Source: Chitinophagales bacterium (GTDB lineage Bacteria > Bacteroidota > Bacteroidia > Chitinophagales > Chitinophagaceae). From it: 64,000 nucleotides of DNA. The stretch lies in NCBI GenBank assembly GCA_025353485.1, contig JANXQO010000024.1:1-64000 (forward strand), written 5' to 3'. The position numbers and the translations under genes are program-made. The notes under the pieces were generated by a model that had not been told where the DNA came from, ran no database searches, and was given only the letters and a program-made list of their open reading frames with translations. This document shows positions 1 through 8,715 of this stretch, one piece after another (within the stretch, counting starts at the first letter, position 1; the number at the start of each line of letters is the position of its first letter).

Positions 1-354
1 TGCCAGCTTTTTATTTAGCTCAAAAAAAATATTTACACCAATACTAAAATTACTTGCGTATAGAAATGAACCATTTTCCTCAAGGCAAATCTCTTTAACC
101 TTATCAAAATTATTAAGCCAGCCGGTGGTGCCGCTTACAACAGGAAGTCCTGCATCAAAGCATTGCAAAATATTGTTCATAGCATTTTCAGGAGTGGTAA
201 ATTCTATTGCTACGTCGGCTTTTTGTAAATTATCTTTTGTAAGATCTGACAGGTTATGTAAGTCAATAGTTAAACATATAGTATGGCCTTTTTGTAAAGC
301 TATCTCTTCAATAGTTTTACCCATTTTACCATATCCAAGTAATGCAATTTTCAT
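1..354 (-). CDS. dapB: 4-hydroxy-tetrahydrodipicolinate reductase, N-terminal part (window edge)
   Basis: The first 118 codons are present; the gene runs off the left edge. The protein starts MKIALLGYGKMGK, a dinucleotide-binding glycine motif, followed by EFTTPE, SGTTGW and ASNFSIGVN, which are hallmark DapB stretches. DapB reduces the dihydrodipicolinate precursor with NAD(P)H in lysine and diaminopimelate (peptidoglycan) synthesis in the cytoplasm. It is the last visible gene of the leftward parA-parB-DUF5683-dapB series, separated from DUF5683 by 56 nt that contain a palindrome. dapD, for another step of the pathway, lies separately at 9.8 kb. The catalytic C-terminal domain is outside the window. 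Confidence 0.93.
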   Translation of the reverse strand, partial: MKIALLGYGKMGKTIEEIALQKGHTICLTIDLHNLSDLTKDNLQKADVAIEFTTPENAMNNILQCFDAGLPVVSGTTGWLNNFDKVKEICLEENGSFLYASNFSIGVNIFFELNKKLA

Positions 355-383
355 AACCTCACTTTTACTTTTAATCCTCTCCA

Positions 384-401
384 TCCCGATAGTTATCGGG
401 A
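384..401. repeat. Short perfect palindrome (TCCCGATA type), family C
   Basis: An 18-nt perfect palindrome, TCCCGATA-GT-TATCGGGA apart from the central pair, lies between DUF5683 and dapB. The same 16-nt core, on the opposite strand, occurs at 62990-63005 inside miaA. It could act as an RNA hairpin between the two genes, but it lacks a T-tract like a normal terminator. Confidence 0.8.
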
Positions 402-410
402 GAGAAGAGA

Positions 411-1058
411 TTATTGTAATGAAGATAAAACTTTTGACTGTTTATCTTTAAAAGAAAAAACCAGGCTAATGCCGCCTGTATTAGCGTATGGATTATACCC
501 CGGCTTTATTGTAAAACTAATATTATCATTTACATCAAATGCTTTTAAATGAGCATCAACAGTGGCATCCACCACATTTAATCCCCAAAAAACAAGAAAG
601 AATAAAACAGAATAATCTACATTTTGCCTGAATGCATTTCTATTGGTTCGTATAGATTCAGTGGAAAAATTTATAAACCTGGGGTCAACCTGTACATCAT
701 TAGAAGGAATTGTATCAGAACGTAAAATTACCGCTTGCTTCAGAACTTTGTATGTTTTTAAATTATAAATAAAAACACCTGCTGTAATTCCAAGTGCCCC
801 ATAAATAATGGGAATCTTCCAGTACTTTTTATTGTATGCCTGCCCCCAGCCAGGTAATATTGCAGACCTGAAGGTGGCAACTTTTGGATTGTGTTTTTTT
901 GCCGATGTATCAAGTGCTAAAATATTTTTTCTTGCAGCAGTATCCTGTTTAATAGCTTTGGTAATTACTGAATCATTTTTTTGCTGCGCAAAACTATTGC
1001 TGCAAAAAAATATTGTAAGAAGAAATACAATGGTAAAAAATAATTTTTTATTGCGCAT
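411..1058 (-). CDS. DUF5683 domain protein, exported/membrane
   Basis: A 215-residue protein with a clear N-terminal signal peptide (residues 1-24, ending NSFAQQ). The core AILPGWGQAYNKKYWK, followed by a hydrophobic segment around residues 85-103, is characteristic of DUF5683 proteins of Bacteroidota. A second hydrophobic stretch lies near residues 150-165. The molecular function is unknown. It starts 4 nt after parB and is transcribed with it, an arrangement I recognise as a conserved parA-parB-DUF5683-dapB neighbourhood, so a link to the cell envelope or division is possible but only inferred. Confidence 0.8.
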   Translation of the reverse strand: MRNKKLFFTIVFLLTIFFCSNSFAQQKNDSVITKAIKQDTAARKNILALDTSAKKHNPKVATFRSAILPGWGQAYNKKYWKIPIIYGALGITAGVFIYNLKTYKVLKQAVILRSDTIPSNDVQVDPRFINFSTESIRTNRNAFRQNVDYSVLFFLVFWGLNVVDATVDAHLKAFDVNDNISFTIKPGYNPYANTGGISLVFSFKDKQSKVLSSLQ

Positions 1059-1062
1059 ACGC

Positions 1063-1977
1063 TTAGTTCACAGGCACGTTCATCTTATCTAAAATTGAAT
1101 TTAATTCTTCAAGAGAATAATATTCAAAAGTGATACTGCCAAAGCCTTTTTTATTGTTATGCAATTTTACTTTGGTGCTGTAGTGAGAAGCTAAATTATC
1201 TTCAATTTTTTTTAATGCAGGTGATAGTTGCGATTTTACGGAATTATTAACAGCATTGCCGGGGATATATATTCTTCTTACAAGTTCTTCGGTTTGCCGA
1301 ACAGACAATTCTTTATTTTTTATTTCATGAAAAATGAAAAGCTGTTTATCAACCGAATCCACATTTATCAATGCTCTTGCATGGCCCATACTAATAGCGC
1401 CATTGCGTACAGCAACCTGTATATCCGGGGGTAATTTTAAAAGGCGGATATAATTGGTAACCGTACTTCTTTCTTTTCCCATTCTCTCAGCAAGCTGCTC
1501 CTGGGTATACTCCAATTCCTCCATCAGGCGCCTGTAACTAATGGCGATTTCAATTGCATTTAAATTTTCTCTTTGTAAATTTTCCAGCAAGGCAAGCTCC
1601 AGCAGTTGCGAATCTTTCGTTTCTCTAACATATACAGGAACATCTTTTAATCCTGCAATTTTTGCTGCCCTGAATCTTCTTTCACCGGCTATTATTCTAT
1701 ACTTTCCACCCGCAAGTTTAGTAACTGTGAGCGGCTGAATAATGTCATGCGTTTTGATGGAAGCCGCCAGTTCACTTAATGCTACTTCATCAAAATCATG
1801 CCGGGGTTGTTTTGGATTTATCTCTATCTGGTCAAGCCTTATGCGCAAACTTGTACTTGCTTTTTCTATTATTTCACTTTTTAATGAGCCTGTAGTGGAT
1901 CTAAGGTCTGCATCAATATTTTGTAATAAAGACCTGATGCCTTTTCCTATGGCATCTTTTTTATTTGTAGTAGACAT
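1063..1977 (-). CDS. parB: Chromosome-partitioning protein ParB
   Basis: A 304-residue protein with the ParB/Spo0J layout. An N-terminal ParA-contact tail comes first, then the ParB/Srx CTPase fold with GERRFRAAK at 98-106 and ENLQREN at 132-138. A helix-turn-helix region follows at about 158-180 (QEQLAERMGKERSTVTNYIR), then a C-terminal dimerisation segment. ParB binds parS sites, spreads on DNA and stimulates ParA ATPase to segregate the chromosome. It lies 33 nt downstream of parA in the same direction. No perfect parS consensus was recognised by eye nearby. Confidence 0.96.
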   Translation of the reverse strand: MSTTNKKDAIGKGIRSLLQNIDADLRSTTGSLKSEIIEKASTSLRIRLDQIEINPKQPRHDFDEVALSELAASIKTHDIIQPLTVTKLAGGKYRIIAGERRFRAAKIAGLKDVPVYVRETKDSQLLELALLENLQRENLNAIEIAISYRRLMEELEYTQEQLAERMGKERSTVTNYIRLLKLPPDIQVAVRNGAISMGHARALINVDSVDKQLFIFHEIKNKELSVRQTEELVRRIYIPGNAVNNSVKSQLSPALKKIEDNLASHYSTKVKLHNNKKGFGSITFEYYSLEELNSILDKMNVPVN

Positions 1978-2010
1978 ATTTAATTGTTCAAGCTTAATAA
2001 CTGATAATCT

Positions 2011-2811
2011 TTAACTCATCACTTTCTGTTCCTGACTTAATTTTGTCATATTGTTTTTCTGTAGAATTTCTTTTGCAAGGTTTAGATAATTTATTGCCCC
2101 CTTGCTGTCTGCATCATATAAAATGGCAGGCTTACCAAAGCTTGGCGCTTCACTTAATTTTGTATTACGATGAATAATGTTTGAAAAAACGAGGTCTTCA
2201 AAATGTTTACGTACTTCGTTTACCACCTGGTTACATAAGCGCAAACGGCCATCATACATTGTCATCAGCAACCCTTCTATTTGCAGTTCCGGGTTTAACC
2301 TGTTCTGTACAATTTTAATTGTGTTCAATAATTTTCCCAACCCTTCCAAAGCAAAAAATTCTGCCTGCACAGGAACTATCACACTATCGGCAGCGGTTAA
2401 AGCATTCACTGTTATTAACCCTAATGATGGTGAGCAATCAATAATAATAAAATCGTAATCATCTCTCATCGGATCTAAAATGTTTTTTAAAACACTTTCG
2501 CGGTTAGGATAATTTATCATTTCAATTTCAGCACCTACAAGATCAATGTGCGAAGGAATAACATCGAGATAAGGAATATCTGATTTTAGAATTACATCCG
2601 TTGCAGGGGTTGAATTCACCATGCAATCATACAACCCATGTGGTATATTATGCAGGTCAAAACCCAGGCCTGTTGTACTGTTTGCCTGGGGATCAGCATC
2701 TACCAGTAAAGTTTTAAACTCCAATACACCAAGGCTTGCTGCAAGGTTTATTGCTGTAGTGGTTTTACCAACGCCGCCTTTTTGATTTGCTATACCTATT
2801 ATCTTTGCCAT
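2011..2811 (-). CDS. parA: Chromosome-partitioning ATPase ParA
   Basis: A 266-residue ParA/Soj ATPase. The deviant Walker A KGGVGKTT is at residues 11-18, followed by [13 protein letters not shown] (Walker A') and [14 protein letters not shown] (Walker B region). It forms ATP-dependent DNA-bound gradients that move ParB-parS complexes. It is first in the leftward parA-parB-DUF5683-dapB run. A palindromic repeat (2813-2833) touches the ATG, leaving a single base between them and occupying the space where a ribosome-binding site would be. Length and motifs are normal, so the gene appears intact. Confidence 0.97.
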   Translation of the reverse strand: MAKIIGIANQKGGVGKTTTAINLAASLGVLEFKTLLVDADPQANSTTGLGFDLHNIPHGLYDCMVNSTPATDVILKSDIPYLDVIPSHIDLVGAEIEMINYPNRESVLKNILDPMRDDYDFIIIDCSPSLGLITVNALTAADSVIVPVQAEFFALEGLGKLLNTIKIVQNRLNPELQIEGLLMTMYDGRLRLCNQVVNEVRKHFEDLVFSNIIHRNTKLSEAPSFGKPAILYDADSKGAINYLNLAKEILQKNNMTKLSQEQKVMS

Positions 2812-2812
2812 G

Positions 2813-2833
2813 CCCCTATCCCCTAAAGGGGTA
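2813..2833. repeat. Palindromic repeat abutting the parA start codon
   Basis: The plus strand reads CCCC-TAT-CCCCTAAAGGGG-TA. It lies immediately upstream of parA and would be in its 5' leader. It resembles the element inside the first codons of xdhB (17475-17500), sharing TATCCCCTAA followed by GGGG and ATTTA. Confidence 0.75.
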
Positions 2834-3013
2834 TTTATTTTTTGTGATTATTGGCTAATTATATTTCTTAAAACGCTGTCCTTTACATCGTACTTCTTAC
2901 ATCCTGCACCACACATTTTTCTGACAGGTTGGCAAATTTACTTATTCGGTATAATATTAGGGTGTTATTAATCCCCTAACTTCTAACAAATAAACCCGAG
3001 TATAAATTTTATC

Positions 3014-3514
3014 ATGTACACAATTATTTCTGCAACTAACAGAGTGGGTAGCCATACTGAAAAAGTTGCAAAACAATATCAAAATATTTTAAAAGAAAAA
3101 GGCATAGCCGCAAAAATATTTTCTTTAAAAAATTTAAATGTTTTAGAAAATAATCCTGCTTTTTCTAAAGCAGAAAATGAATTTTTATTTCCTGCACAAA
3201 AATTTATTTTTATAATGCCGGAATATAATGGAACCTTTCCCGGCGTATTAAAAGCGATGATAGATACAAGCGATGTAAAAAAAGCATGGTGGCACAAAAA
3301 AGCATTGCTGGTTGGCATTTCAACAGGCAGGGCGGGTAATTTGCGGGGAATGGATCAGATTACGGGCTCATTAAACCACATGAAAATGATAGTACATCAC
3401 AATAAGCTCCCCATTTCAGTTATTGATAAAGTAATGGACGAAGGGGGAACAATAACCAATAAAAATACATTGCAGGCAATTGATCTGCAGTTGGATGAAT
3501 TTATAAATTTTTAG
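3014..3514 (+). CDS. NAD(P)H-dependent FMN reductase family protein
   Basis: A 166-residue flavodoxin-fold protein. The motif MPEYNGTFPGVLKAMID (about residues 74-90) is the FMN-binding signature of NADPH-dependent FMN/azo-reductases, and GRAGNLRG follows near residue 115. Such enzymes reduce FMN, quinones or azo compounds in the cytoplasm; the substrate here is unknown. The phosphoesterase gene follows after 9 nt on the same strand, so they may share a transcript. The start is the first ATG, with no better alternative. Confidence 0.85.
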   Translation: MYTIISATNRVGSHTEKVAKQYQNILKEKGIAAKIFSLKNLNVLENNPAFSKAENEFLFPAQKFIFIMPEYNGTFPGVLKAMIDTSDVKKAWWHKKALLVGISTGRAGNLRGMDQITGSLNHMKMIVHHNKLPISVIDKVMDEGGTITNKNTLQAIDLQLDEFINF

Positions 3515-3523
3515 TTTGATAAC

Positions 3524-4780
3524 ATGCGAAGTCCAACATTTATTTTAATTTTTCTTGCCATAATGATATTGATGGACACATACGTGTTTCAGGCAATAAA
3601 AATGGTGAGCAATTCTGCTTCTCCAAAAACAAAAACAATAATTTATGCAATTTATTGGGCCATTTCAATTCTTGCAATAATTGGATTTTTGATTTTTGTT
3701 TTAACAGGTCCGGAATTTCTTCCGAAGAAATTGAGGACCTATTTATTCGCCACTGTTGTAGGTTTATTTTTTGGAAAACTGATTTCTGTTATTTTCTTTT
3801 TAGTAGATGATGTACGGAGGTTGATTCAATGGGTTGCAGGAAAGTTATTTTTCAGAAATACAGAAGGAGAGCAGCTTACAGAGGGTGGGATAAGCCGGTC
3901 AGCTTTTTTAAGCTGGATGGGACTTACTGCGGGGGGAACTTTGTTTGGTAGCTTAATTTATGGATTTACCAATAAATATAATTACGAAGTAAGAGGAGTT
4001 AAAATGGCATTCGATAATTTACCGGCGGCTTTTAAAGGATTAAAAATTGTTCATATCAGTGATATACATTCCGGCAGTTTTACAAATAAAGCTGCAGTGA
4101 TGAGAGGTGTAAAAAAAATAATGGATGAGAAGGCAGATCTTATTTTATTTAGTGGCGACCTTGTGAATGACAGGGCAACAGAAATGGAAGAATATATGAA
4201 TGTGTTTGCTCAAATAAAAGCGCCCTTGGGTGTGTATTCTACATTTGGTAATCATGATTATGGTGATTATGTTAGCTGGCCTTTTAATGGCATAAGCAAA
4301 CAACAAAATTTATTGAACCTTACAAAAGTTCATGCAGCACTTGACTGGCGTTTGTTGATGAATGAACATGTAGTGCTGGAAAAAAATGGTGAGCAGATCG
4401 CATTACTTGGTATTGAAAACTGGAGCAACAAAGCACGGTTCCCCAAACATGGAAGAATGGATCTTGCCTATGCAGGTGCAGGAAAATATCCATTTAAAAT
4501 TTTAATGAGTCATGATCCCAGTCATTGGCATGCACAGGTAATTCCGCAATATCCTGACGTTGATCTAACCCTTAGCGGCCATACACATGGAATGCAGTTT
4601 GGTATTGAGATACCGGGGTTTCACTGGAGCCCTGTTCAATATGTTTATAAAGAATGGGCGGGATTGTATGAAGAAGGGAAACAAAAATTATATGTGAACA
4701 GGGGATTTGGATTTATCGGTTATCCGGGAAGGGTCGGAATATTGCCGGAGATAACAGTGATTGAGTTAAGCCCTCTCTAA
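3524..4780 (+). CDS. Membrane-anchored metallophosphoesterase
   Basis: A 418-residue protein. Hydrophobic helices lie at about residues 3-20, 40-62 and 70-95, with another at 125-145. The catalytic domain contains HISDIHSG (about 178), SGDLVND, GNHDYG, SHDP and SGHTHGMQFG. These supply the D-x-H, GD, GNH(D/E) and GHxH metal ligands of calcineurin-like phosphoesterases of the YkuE/YaeI type, which often act on lipid-linked substrates. The gene follows the FMN reductase by 9 nt. Its final codons and stop lie inside a palindromic repeat (4771-4800), so the C-terminal SPL residues appear repeat-derived. Confidence 0.88.
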   Translation: MRSPTFILIFLAIMILMDTYVFQAIKMVSNSASPKTKTIIYAIYWAISILAIIGFLIFVLTGPEFLPKKLRTYLFATVVGLFFGKLISVIFFLVDDVRRLIQWVAGKLFFRNTEGEQLTEGGISRSAFLSWMGLTAGGTLFGSLIYGFTNKYNYEVRGVKMAFDNLPAAFKGLKIVHISDIHSGSFTNKAAVMRGVKKIMDEKADLILFSGDLVNDRATEMEEYMNVFAQIKAPLGVYSTFGNHDYGDYVSWPFNGISKQQNLLNLTKVHAALDWRLLMNEHVVLEKNGEQIALLGIENWSNKARFPKHGRMDLAYAGAGKYPFKILMSHDPSHWHAQVIPQYPDVDLTLSGHTHGMQFGIEIPGFHWSPVQYVYKEWAGLYEEGKQKLYVNRGFGFIGYPGRVGILPEITVIELSPL

Positions 4781-4800
4781 ATCTCCCCCAATAGGTGAGA
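4771..4800. repeat. Family A repeat at the 3' end of the phosphoesterase gene
   Basis: Read on the minus strand, this matches the element at 60738-60767 inside the CCA-adding enzyme. Both contain TCTC, then GGGGGAGATTTAGAG, then GGG, with one left arm degenerate here. The stop codon TAA (4778-4780) is part of the repeat. Confidence 0.7.
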
Positions 4801-4939
4801 CTTGCTATCGCACAAAGCCGTTATTTAATATTTGAAAATTATTATAATTCTGCGAAAACTTTGGCAATTTTTTTTCGATAGATAAGGTTCACCCTCTATT
4901 TATTTAATCAAAAAAAAAATTTACTTAGAGGCAAAACAT

Positions 4940-5551
4940 TTAAGCAGCTATGCGTTGTAAAATTGCTTTACAGGGATATGAAGAAGTTATTCTTACATCG
5001 TGCTTTTTATAAAGAGGAATTGATAAATAATCTCCTGCCGTAAGACTGTGAACTTTATCCTCAATAGTTATATCACATGTTCCTTCGAGGATTAAAAATT
5101 TTTCAAATTCATGCTGGTGGATCTCCTGTGGTGCCATATCTTTTATCCAGATAATTGCTGTTGTAACCAGAGGAGTATAACCAATTAGTTTTGCATAAAA
5201 ATCACTAAAATTTTCCGGGAGTTTTATGTCAGCCCTGTTTATCCATTGATCATAATCAGAAATTTTAGAACTTTCATTTAAAACAGAGGGAAAGGTTGGT
5301 GCCTCACCATTTTTCAATCTTTCAGTATAATCTATCACGGCCATTAAAAAAGGCTTTATTGTTGGATCAGGCGCAACTGCGTTATGTATTACATAGCTTT
5401 CCAAAGCATCACTGATATTTTCAATTTCTTCACGAACCTCGATGTGAGATAAAGCTATTCGTCTTATTTCTTCATTTTCTTTCTCACAGGTAACACCCAG
5501 AACATAAAGCTCCAATATTCCGGAGGCGATATAGTCTTGAATGTTTTCCAT
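4940..5551 (-). CDS. Cupin-domain protein with anti-sigma-like N-terminus
   Basis: A 203-residue protein. The C-terminal ~85 residues form a cupin barrel: HQHEFEKFLILEG provides the His/Glu ligand motif and GDYLSIPLYKKHDV the second motif. The N-terminus (IASGILELYVLG, then an acidic EEIRRIA helix region) resembles the start of Bacteroidota anti-sigma factors of the RskA/ChrR style. No sigma factor gene adjoins it. It may be a metal- or redox-sensing regulator, but this is inference. It is a single gene, flanked by noncoding gaps on both sides. Confidence 0.65.
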   Translation of the reverse strand: MENIQDYIASGILELYVLGVTCEKENEEIRRIALSHIEVREEIENISDALESYVIHNAVAPDPTIKPFLMAVIDYTERLKNGEAPTFPSVLNESSKISDYDQWINRADIKLPENFSDFYAKLIGYTPLVTTAIIWIKDMAPQEIHQHEFEKFLILEGTCDITIEDKVHSLTAGDYLSIPLYKKHDVRITSSYPCKAILQRIAA

Positions 5552-5682
5552 TTTTCTTAATTGATTTTTTTTATAATTTTTACGTAATAGATACGGTATT
5601 TTATATGATCAGGATTTATTTTTTATTGGTGACAAATAAAAATAAAAGTGATAAAAAAGATGAACACTGCAAATAAATATAT

Positions 5683-7392
5683 TTAATACCTTTTCTCTCT
5701 CATCGGGATTCTTTTTCTTCCGCCGCCTTCATCGCTTGGTCTTTTAAATCCGCCGTCAGCTTCGTTCATACGCACCAAACGACCATTATAATTTGTGCCA
5801 TCAATACTCTTTATCATTTTACCTGCAACACTTTTATCAATCTCTACCCATGCATTCATTTCACGCAGGTCTATCTTACCAAGAATATCTTTGCTAAGAT
5901 TACTTTCATCTAAAATGTATTGAAGAAAACTTGCTTTATAAAAACCATCTTTAGTGCCAAGGTTTATAAATAATCTTGTGAAGCCATTATCCCGTGTAAA
6001 CGTTGGCCTTTCTCTTCTTCCACCATCACGGTTATTTACTTCCGGTCTTCTTTCTCTAAAGTCGTTTCTTGTATTTAGATCATCAGCGTTTTTATAATAT
6101 TTTAAGAAGTGGTTAAACTCTAATGCCGCAACACTTTTTAACACATCTTCTTTACTAATATCCGCGAACTTCTTTAGCAGATCAGGCATGTACGTTTCGT
6201 ATTCGCCATGCGAAGTATCTGCTGCCATTAGTTTATCCATGAAATGGAAAAACTGTTTACGGCAAACATCTTTACCGGTTGGTATATCTAACCGGTGAAA
6301 TTGTGCATTGGTCATTTTTTCCAATTGCTTTATTTTATAAGATTCCCTGCTATGGCAAATGGAAATACATATTCCGCTTTTACCTGCACGGGCAGTACGT
6401 CCGCTGCGGTGGGTGTACACTTCAATATCATCCGGCAGTTCGTAATTGATAACATGTGTTATTCCTTCCACATCAATCCCTCTTGCTGCCACATCTGTCG
6501 CTATTAATAATTGAATATTTTTTTGACGGAAGCGGCCCATTACTTTATCCCGCTGTTGTTGTGTAAGATCACCATGCAGGGCTTCAATATCATAACCTTC
6601 TTTCACCAGCCTCTCTGTTATTTCCTGTGCATCTGCTTTGGTTCTTGTAAAAATAATTCCGTACATGCCGGGGTTAAAATCAACTAAGCGTTTTAATGTT
6701 TCGTAACGTGATTGTGCCGGCGTAATAAAATACTGGTGATCAATATTTACATTGGCTGTATTTTTTTTGCCTACCGTAACTTCCTGCGGATTGCGCATAA
6801 AATTTTTAGAGATAGCTTTTACTTCCGGCGGCATGGTGGCGCTGAACATCCATGTGCTTTCCCGTCTGATAGTATTTTTTAAAACAAAATCTATATCATC
6901 TCTAAAACCCATGTTAAGCATTTCGTCTGCTTCATCCAGCACTACATATTTTACTTTCTCAAGATCAATTGCTTTTCTTTCTATCATGTCAATTAACCTG
7001 CCCGGAGTGGCAACAACAATGTGCACTCCTTTTTTTAAAGCCCGTATTTGCATCACAATTGAAGCGCCGCCATACACCGGCTCAGCTATAGCGCCTTTCA
7101 TATATTTTTTATAATCCTGAAGATCGTTGCATATCTGTAAACATAATTCTCTTGTGGGGCATATTATTAATGCCTGAGGATATTTTTGCGTTACATCAAT
7201 TAATTGTAACAATGGCATTCCAAAGGCTGCCGTTTTTCCTGTGCCTGTTTGTGCTAATCCCACAAAATCTGTAGTGCCTGATATTAAGATAGGAATTGCT
7301 TTTTGTTGTATAGGAGTTGGTGTCTCAAATCCAAGGTCTGCAATGGCCCGTACCAATTCCTCTTTTAAACCTAATTCTTCAAATGCATTCAT
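5683..7392 (-). CDS. DEAD-box RNA helicase with DbpA-type RNA-binding domain
   Basis: A 569-residue ATP-dependent RNA helicase. The Q-motif is near residue 25 (TPTPIQQKAIP), Walker A AQTGTGKT is at 47-54, and PTRELC, ATPGRLID and DEAD (about 151) follow. SAT, ARGID and HRSGRTARAG complete the helicase core. After a linker, a DbpA-like RNA-binding domain starts at about 465 (FTRLFINLGTKDGFYKAS), and the tail is rich in Arg and Gly. Proteins of the DeaD/CsdA/DbpA group act in ribosome assembly and cold adaptation. It is a stand-alone leftward gene. A second, shorter DbpA-domain helicase lies at 29538. Confidence 0.93.
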   Translation of the reverse strand: MNAFEELGLKEELVRAIADLGFETPTPIQQKAIPILISGTTDFVGLAQTGTGKTAAFGMPLLQLIDVTQKYPQALIICPTRELCLQICNDLQDYKKYMKGAIAEPVYGGASIVMQIRALKKGVHIVVATPGRLIDMIERKAIDLEKVKYVVLDEADEMLNMGFRDDIDFVLKNTIRRESTWMFSATMPPEVKAISKNFMRNPQEVTVGKKNTANVNIDHQYFITPAQSRYETLKRLVDFNPGMYGIIFTRTKADAQEITERLVKEGYDIEALHGDLTQQQRDKVMGRFRQKNIQLLIATDVAARGIDVEGITHVINYELPDDIEVYTHRSGRTARAGKSGICISICHSRESYKIKQLEKMTNAQFHRLDIPTGKDVCRKQFFHFMDKLMAADTSHGEYETYMPDLLKKFADISKEDVLKSVAALEFNHFLKYYKNADDLNTRNDFRERRPEVNNRDGGRRERPTFTRDNGFTRLFINLGTKDGFYKASFLQYILDESNLSKDILGKIDLREMNAWVEIDKSVAGKMIKSIDGTNYNGRLVRMNEADGGFKRPSDEGGGRKRIPMREKRY

Positions 7393-7563
7393 TTAATTTT
7401 TTTTAAATTTTAATCAGCCGCAAAGGTAAGCTATTGCAGGGGAAGCATTGCTTAATAAGAGTAGTTTTTGTGATAGGTAAACTGGTTAACAAAAGATTAC
7501 AATTATTATTTTGGTTTTTGGCATATATATTGAAAATTTTACATCGTATTAAAATACATTTTT

Positions 7564-8145
7564 ATGAAAACGAAACTTATCTCATTAGCATTTATGCTGT
7601 TTATTTGTTCAGTCTCCTTCTCCCAGGGCTTAACATTTGGAATTAAAGGAGGCGCAACAATTAACAAACTCACCGGCAAATCTTTTAAAGAAGAATTTTC
7701 TTTTGGTTATCATATAGGAGTGTTTGCAACACTGGGTATGGGTGGAAAATTAAGCCTGCAGCCTGAAGTTTTATTAAACCAGATAAATAACGATACAGCT
7801 ACAAATTTTAGTTCCGTTTCTCCGAATTTTAATAAGGTAAAAAATATTCAATTAAAATATTTAAGCATTCCCCTGCTTCTTAATTATAAGTTGAGCAACA
7901 TCTTTGCATTGCAGGTAGGTCCGCAATTTGGAGTTCTAATAGATCAAAATAAAGATCTTGTGAAAAATGGCGGTGATGCATTTAAAAAAGGAGATTTCTC
8001 CATGCTTGGAGGGCTACAATTAAAATTATTAAAATTCAGAGTATACGGACGTTATGCTATAGGCCTAAATGATTTAAGTAACATTACCAACAGTGGTAAA
8101 TGGAAGAGCCAAAGTATTCAGCTCGGTGTGGGTATCGCTTTATAA
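7564..8145 (+). CDS. Outer-membrane beta-barrel (PorT-like) protein
   Basis: A 193-residue secreted protein with a signal peptide (MKTKLISLAFMLFICSVSFSQ). It then shows GIKGGATINKL and LSLQPEVLLNQ, typical of the small eight-stranded outer-membrane barrel family common in Bacteroidota (PorT/OMP_b-brl_2). Alternating hydrophobic strands continue to the C-terminus, which ends in a short amphipathic strand (GVGIAL). The cargo is unknown. The start at 7564 gives a proper signal peptide. The downstream gene is convergent and begins directly after the stop. Confidence 0.8.
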   Translation: MKTKLISLAFMLFICSVSFSQGLTFGIKGGATINKLTGKSFKEEFSFGYHIGVFATLGMGGKLSLQPEVLLNQINNDTATNFSSVSPNFNKVKNIQLKYLSIPLLLNYKLSNIFALQVGPQFGVLIDQNKDLVKNGGDAFKKGDFSMLGGLQLKLLKFRVYGRYAIGLNDLSNITNSGKWKSQSIQLGVGIAL

Positions 8146-8715
8146 TTAAGAACGAATAATTTCAATCTCACCTTCCCTGTTTAATTTAATAATAGATGAA
8201 GGTTGAGAACTAATATCCGTCTGACGGTGTTGAACTATATAGTCAACACCGTTTTTTATTGCAATACTTATTTCTAAAAAATTTTTAGGATAAACCTCTC
8301 CACTTATGTTTGCCGATGTTGAAACAATAGATTTTTTAAATTGAGTGATAAGTTGTTTGCAGAAATCATCTTTTACAATTCTTATCGCAATTGTTCCATC
8401 TTGGCTGATAAGATTTTTTGCAACATTTTTTGCATGATTGTAAATAACTGTGGTAGGTTTTTTTGCTGAAGCTAAATATTCAAATATTTTTTTATCCGGA
8501 TTTTCTACATAAGTAAAAATATTTTTTTCATCAGCAACCAATATTATCATTGATCTTTTATCATGCCTTTGTTTTAAAGAGAAAATTTTTTCTACTGCAT
8601 CATTATTTGTTGCGTCGCAACCAATGCCCCAAATAGTATCGGTAGGATAGAGAATTAGTCCGCCTGCTGCTAAAACTTTACAACATTCATCAATATCAAT
8701 TTTAAAGTCATTCAT
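8146..8715 (-). CDS. Threonylcarbamoyl-AMP synthase, Sua5/YrdC family
   Basis: The start is placed at 8715 (MNDFKIDIDECC), giving 189 residues, the usual YrdC length; the longer ORF would add residues overlapping the upstream gene. The family core is GGLILYPTDTIWGIGCDA, SLKQRHDKRSMIILV and STSANISG. The enzyme makes threonylcarbamoyl-AMP from Thr, bicarbonate and ATP for tRNA t6A modification. It overlaps the glycosyltransferase stop by 8 nt, implying translational coupling. Confidence 0.92.
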   Translation of the reverse strand: MNDFKIDIDECCKVLAAGGLILYPTDTIWGIGCDATNNDAVEKIFSLKQRHDKRSMIILVADEKNIFTYVENPDKKIFEYLASAKKPTTVIYNHAKNVAKNLISQDGTIAIRIVKDDFCKQLITQFKKSIVSTSANISGEVYPKNFLEISIAIKNGVDYIVQHRQTDISSQPSSIIKLNREGEIEIIRS

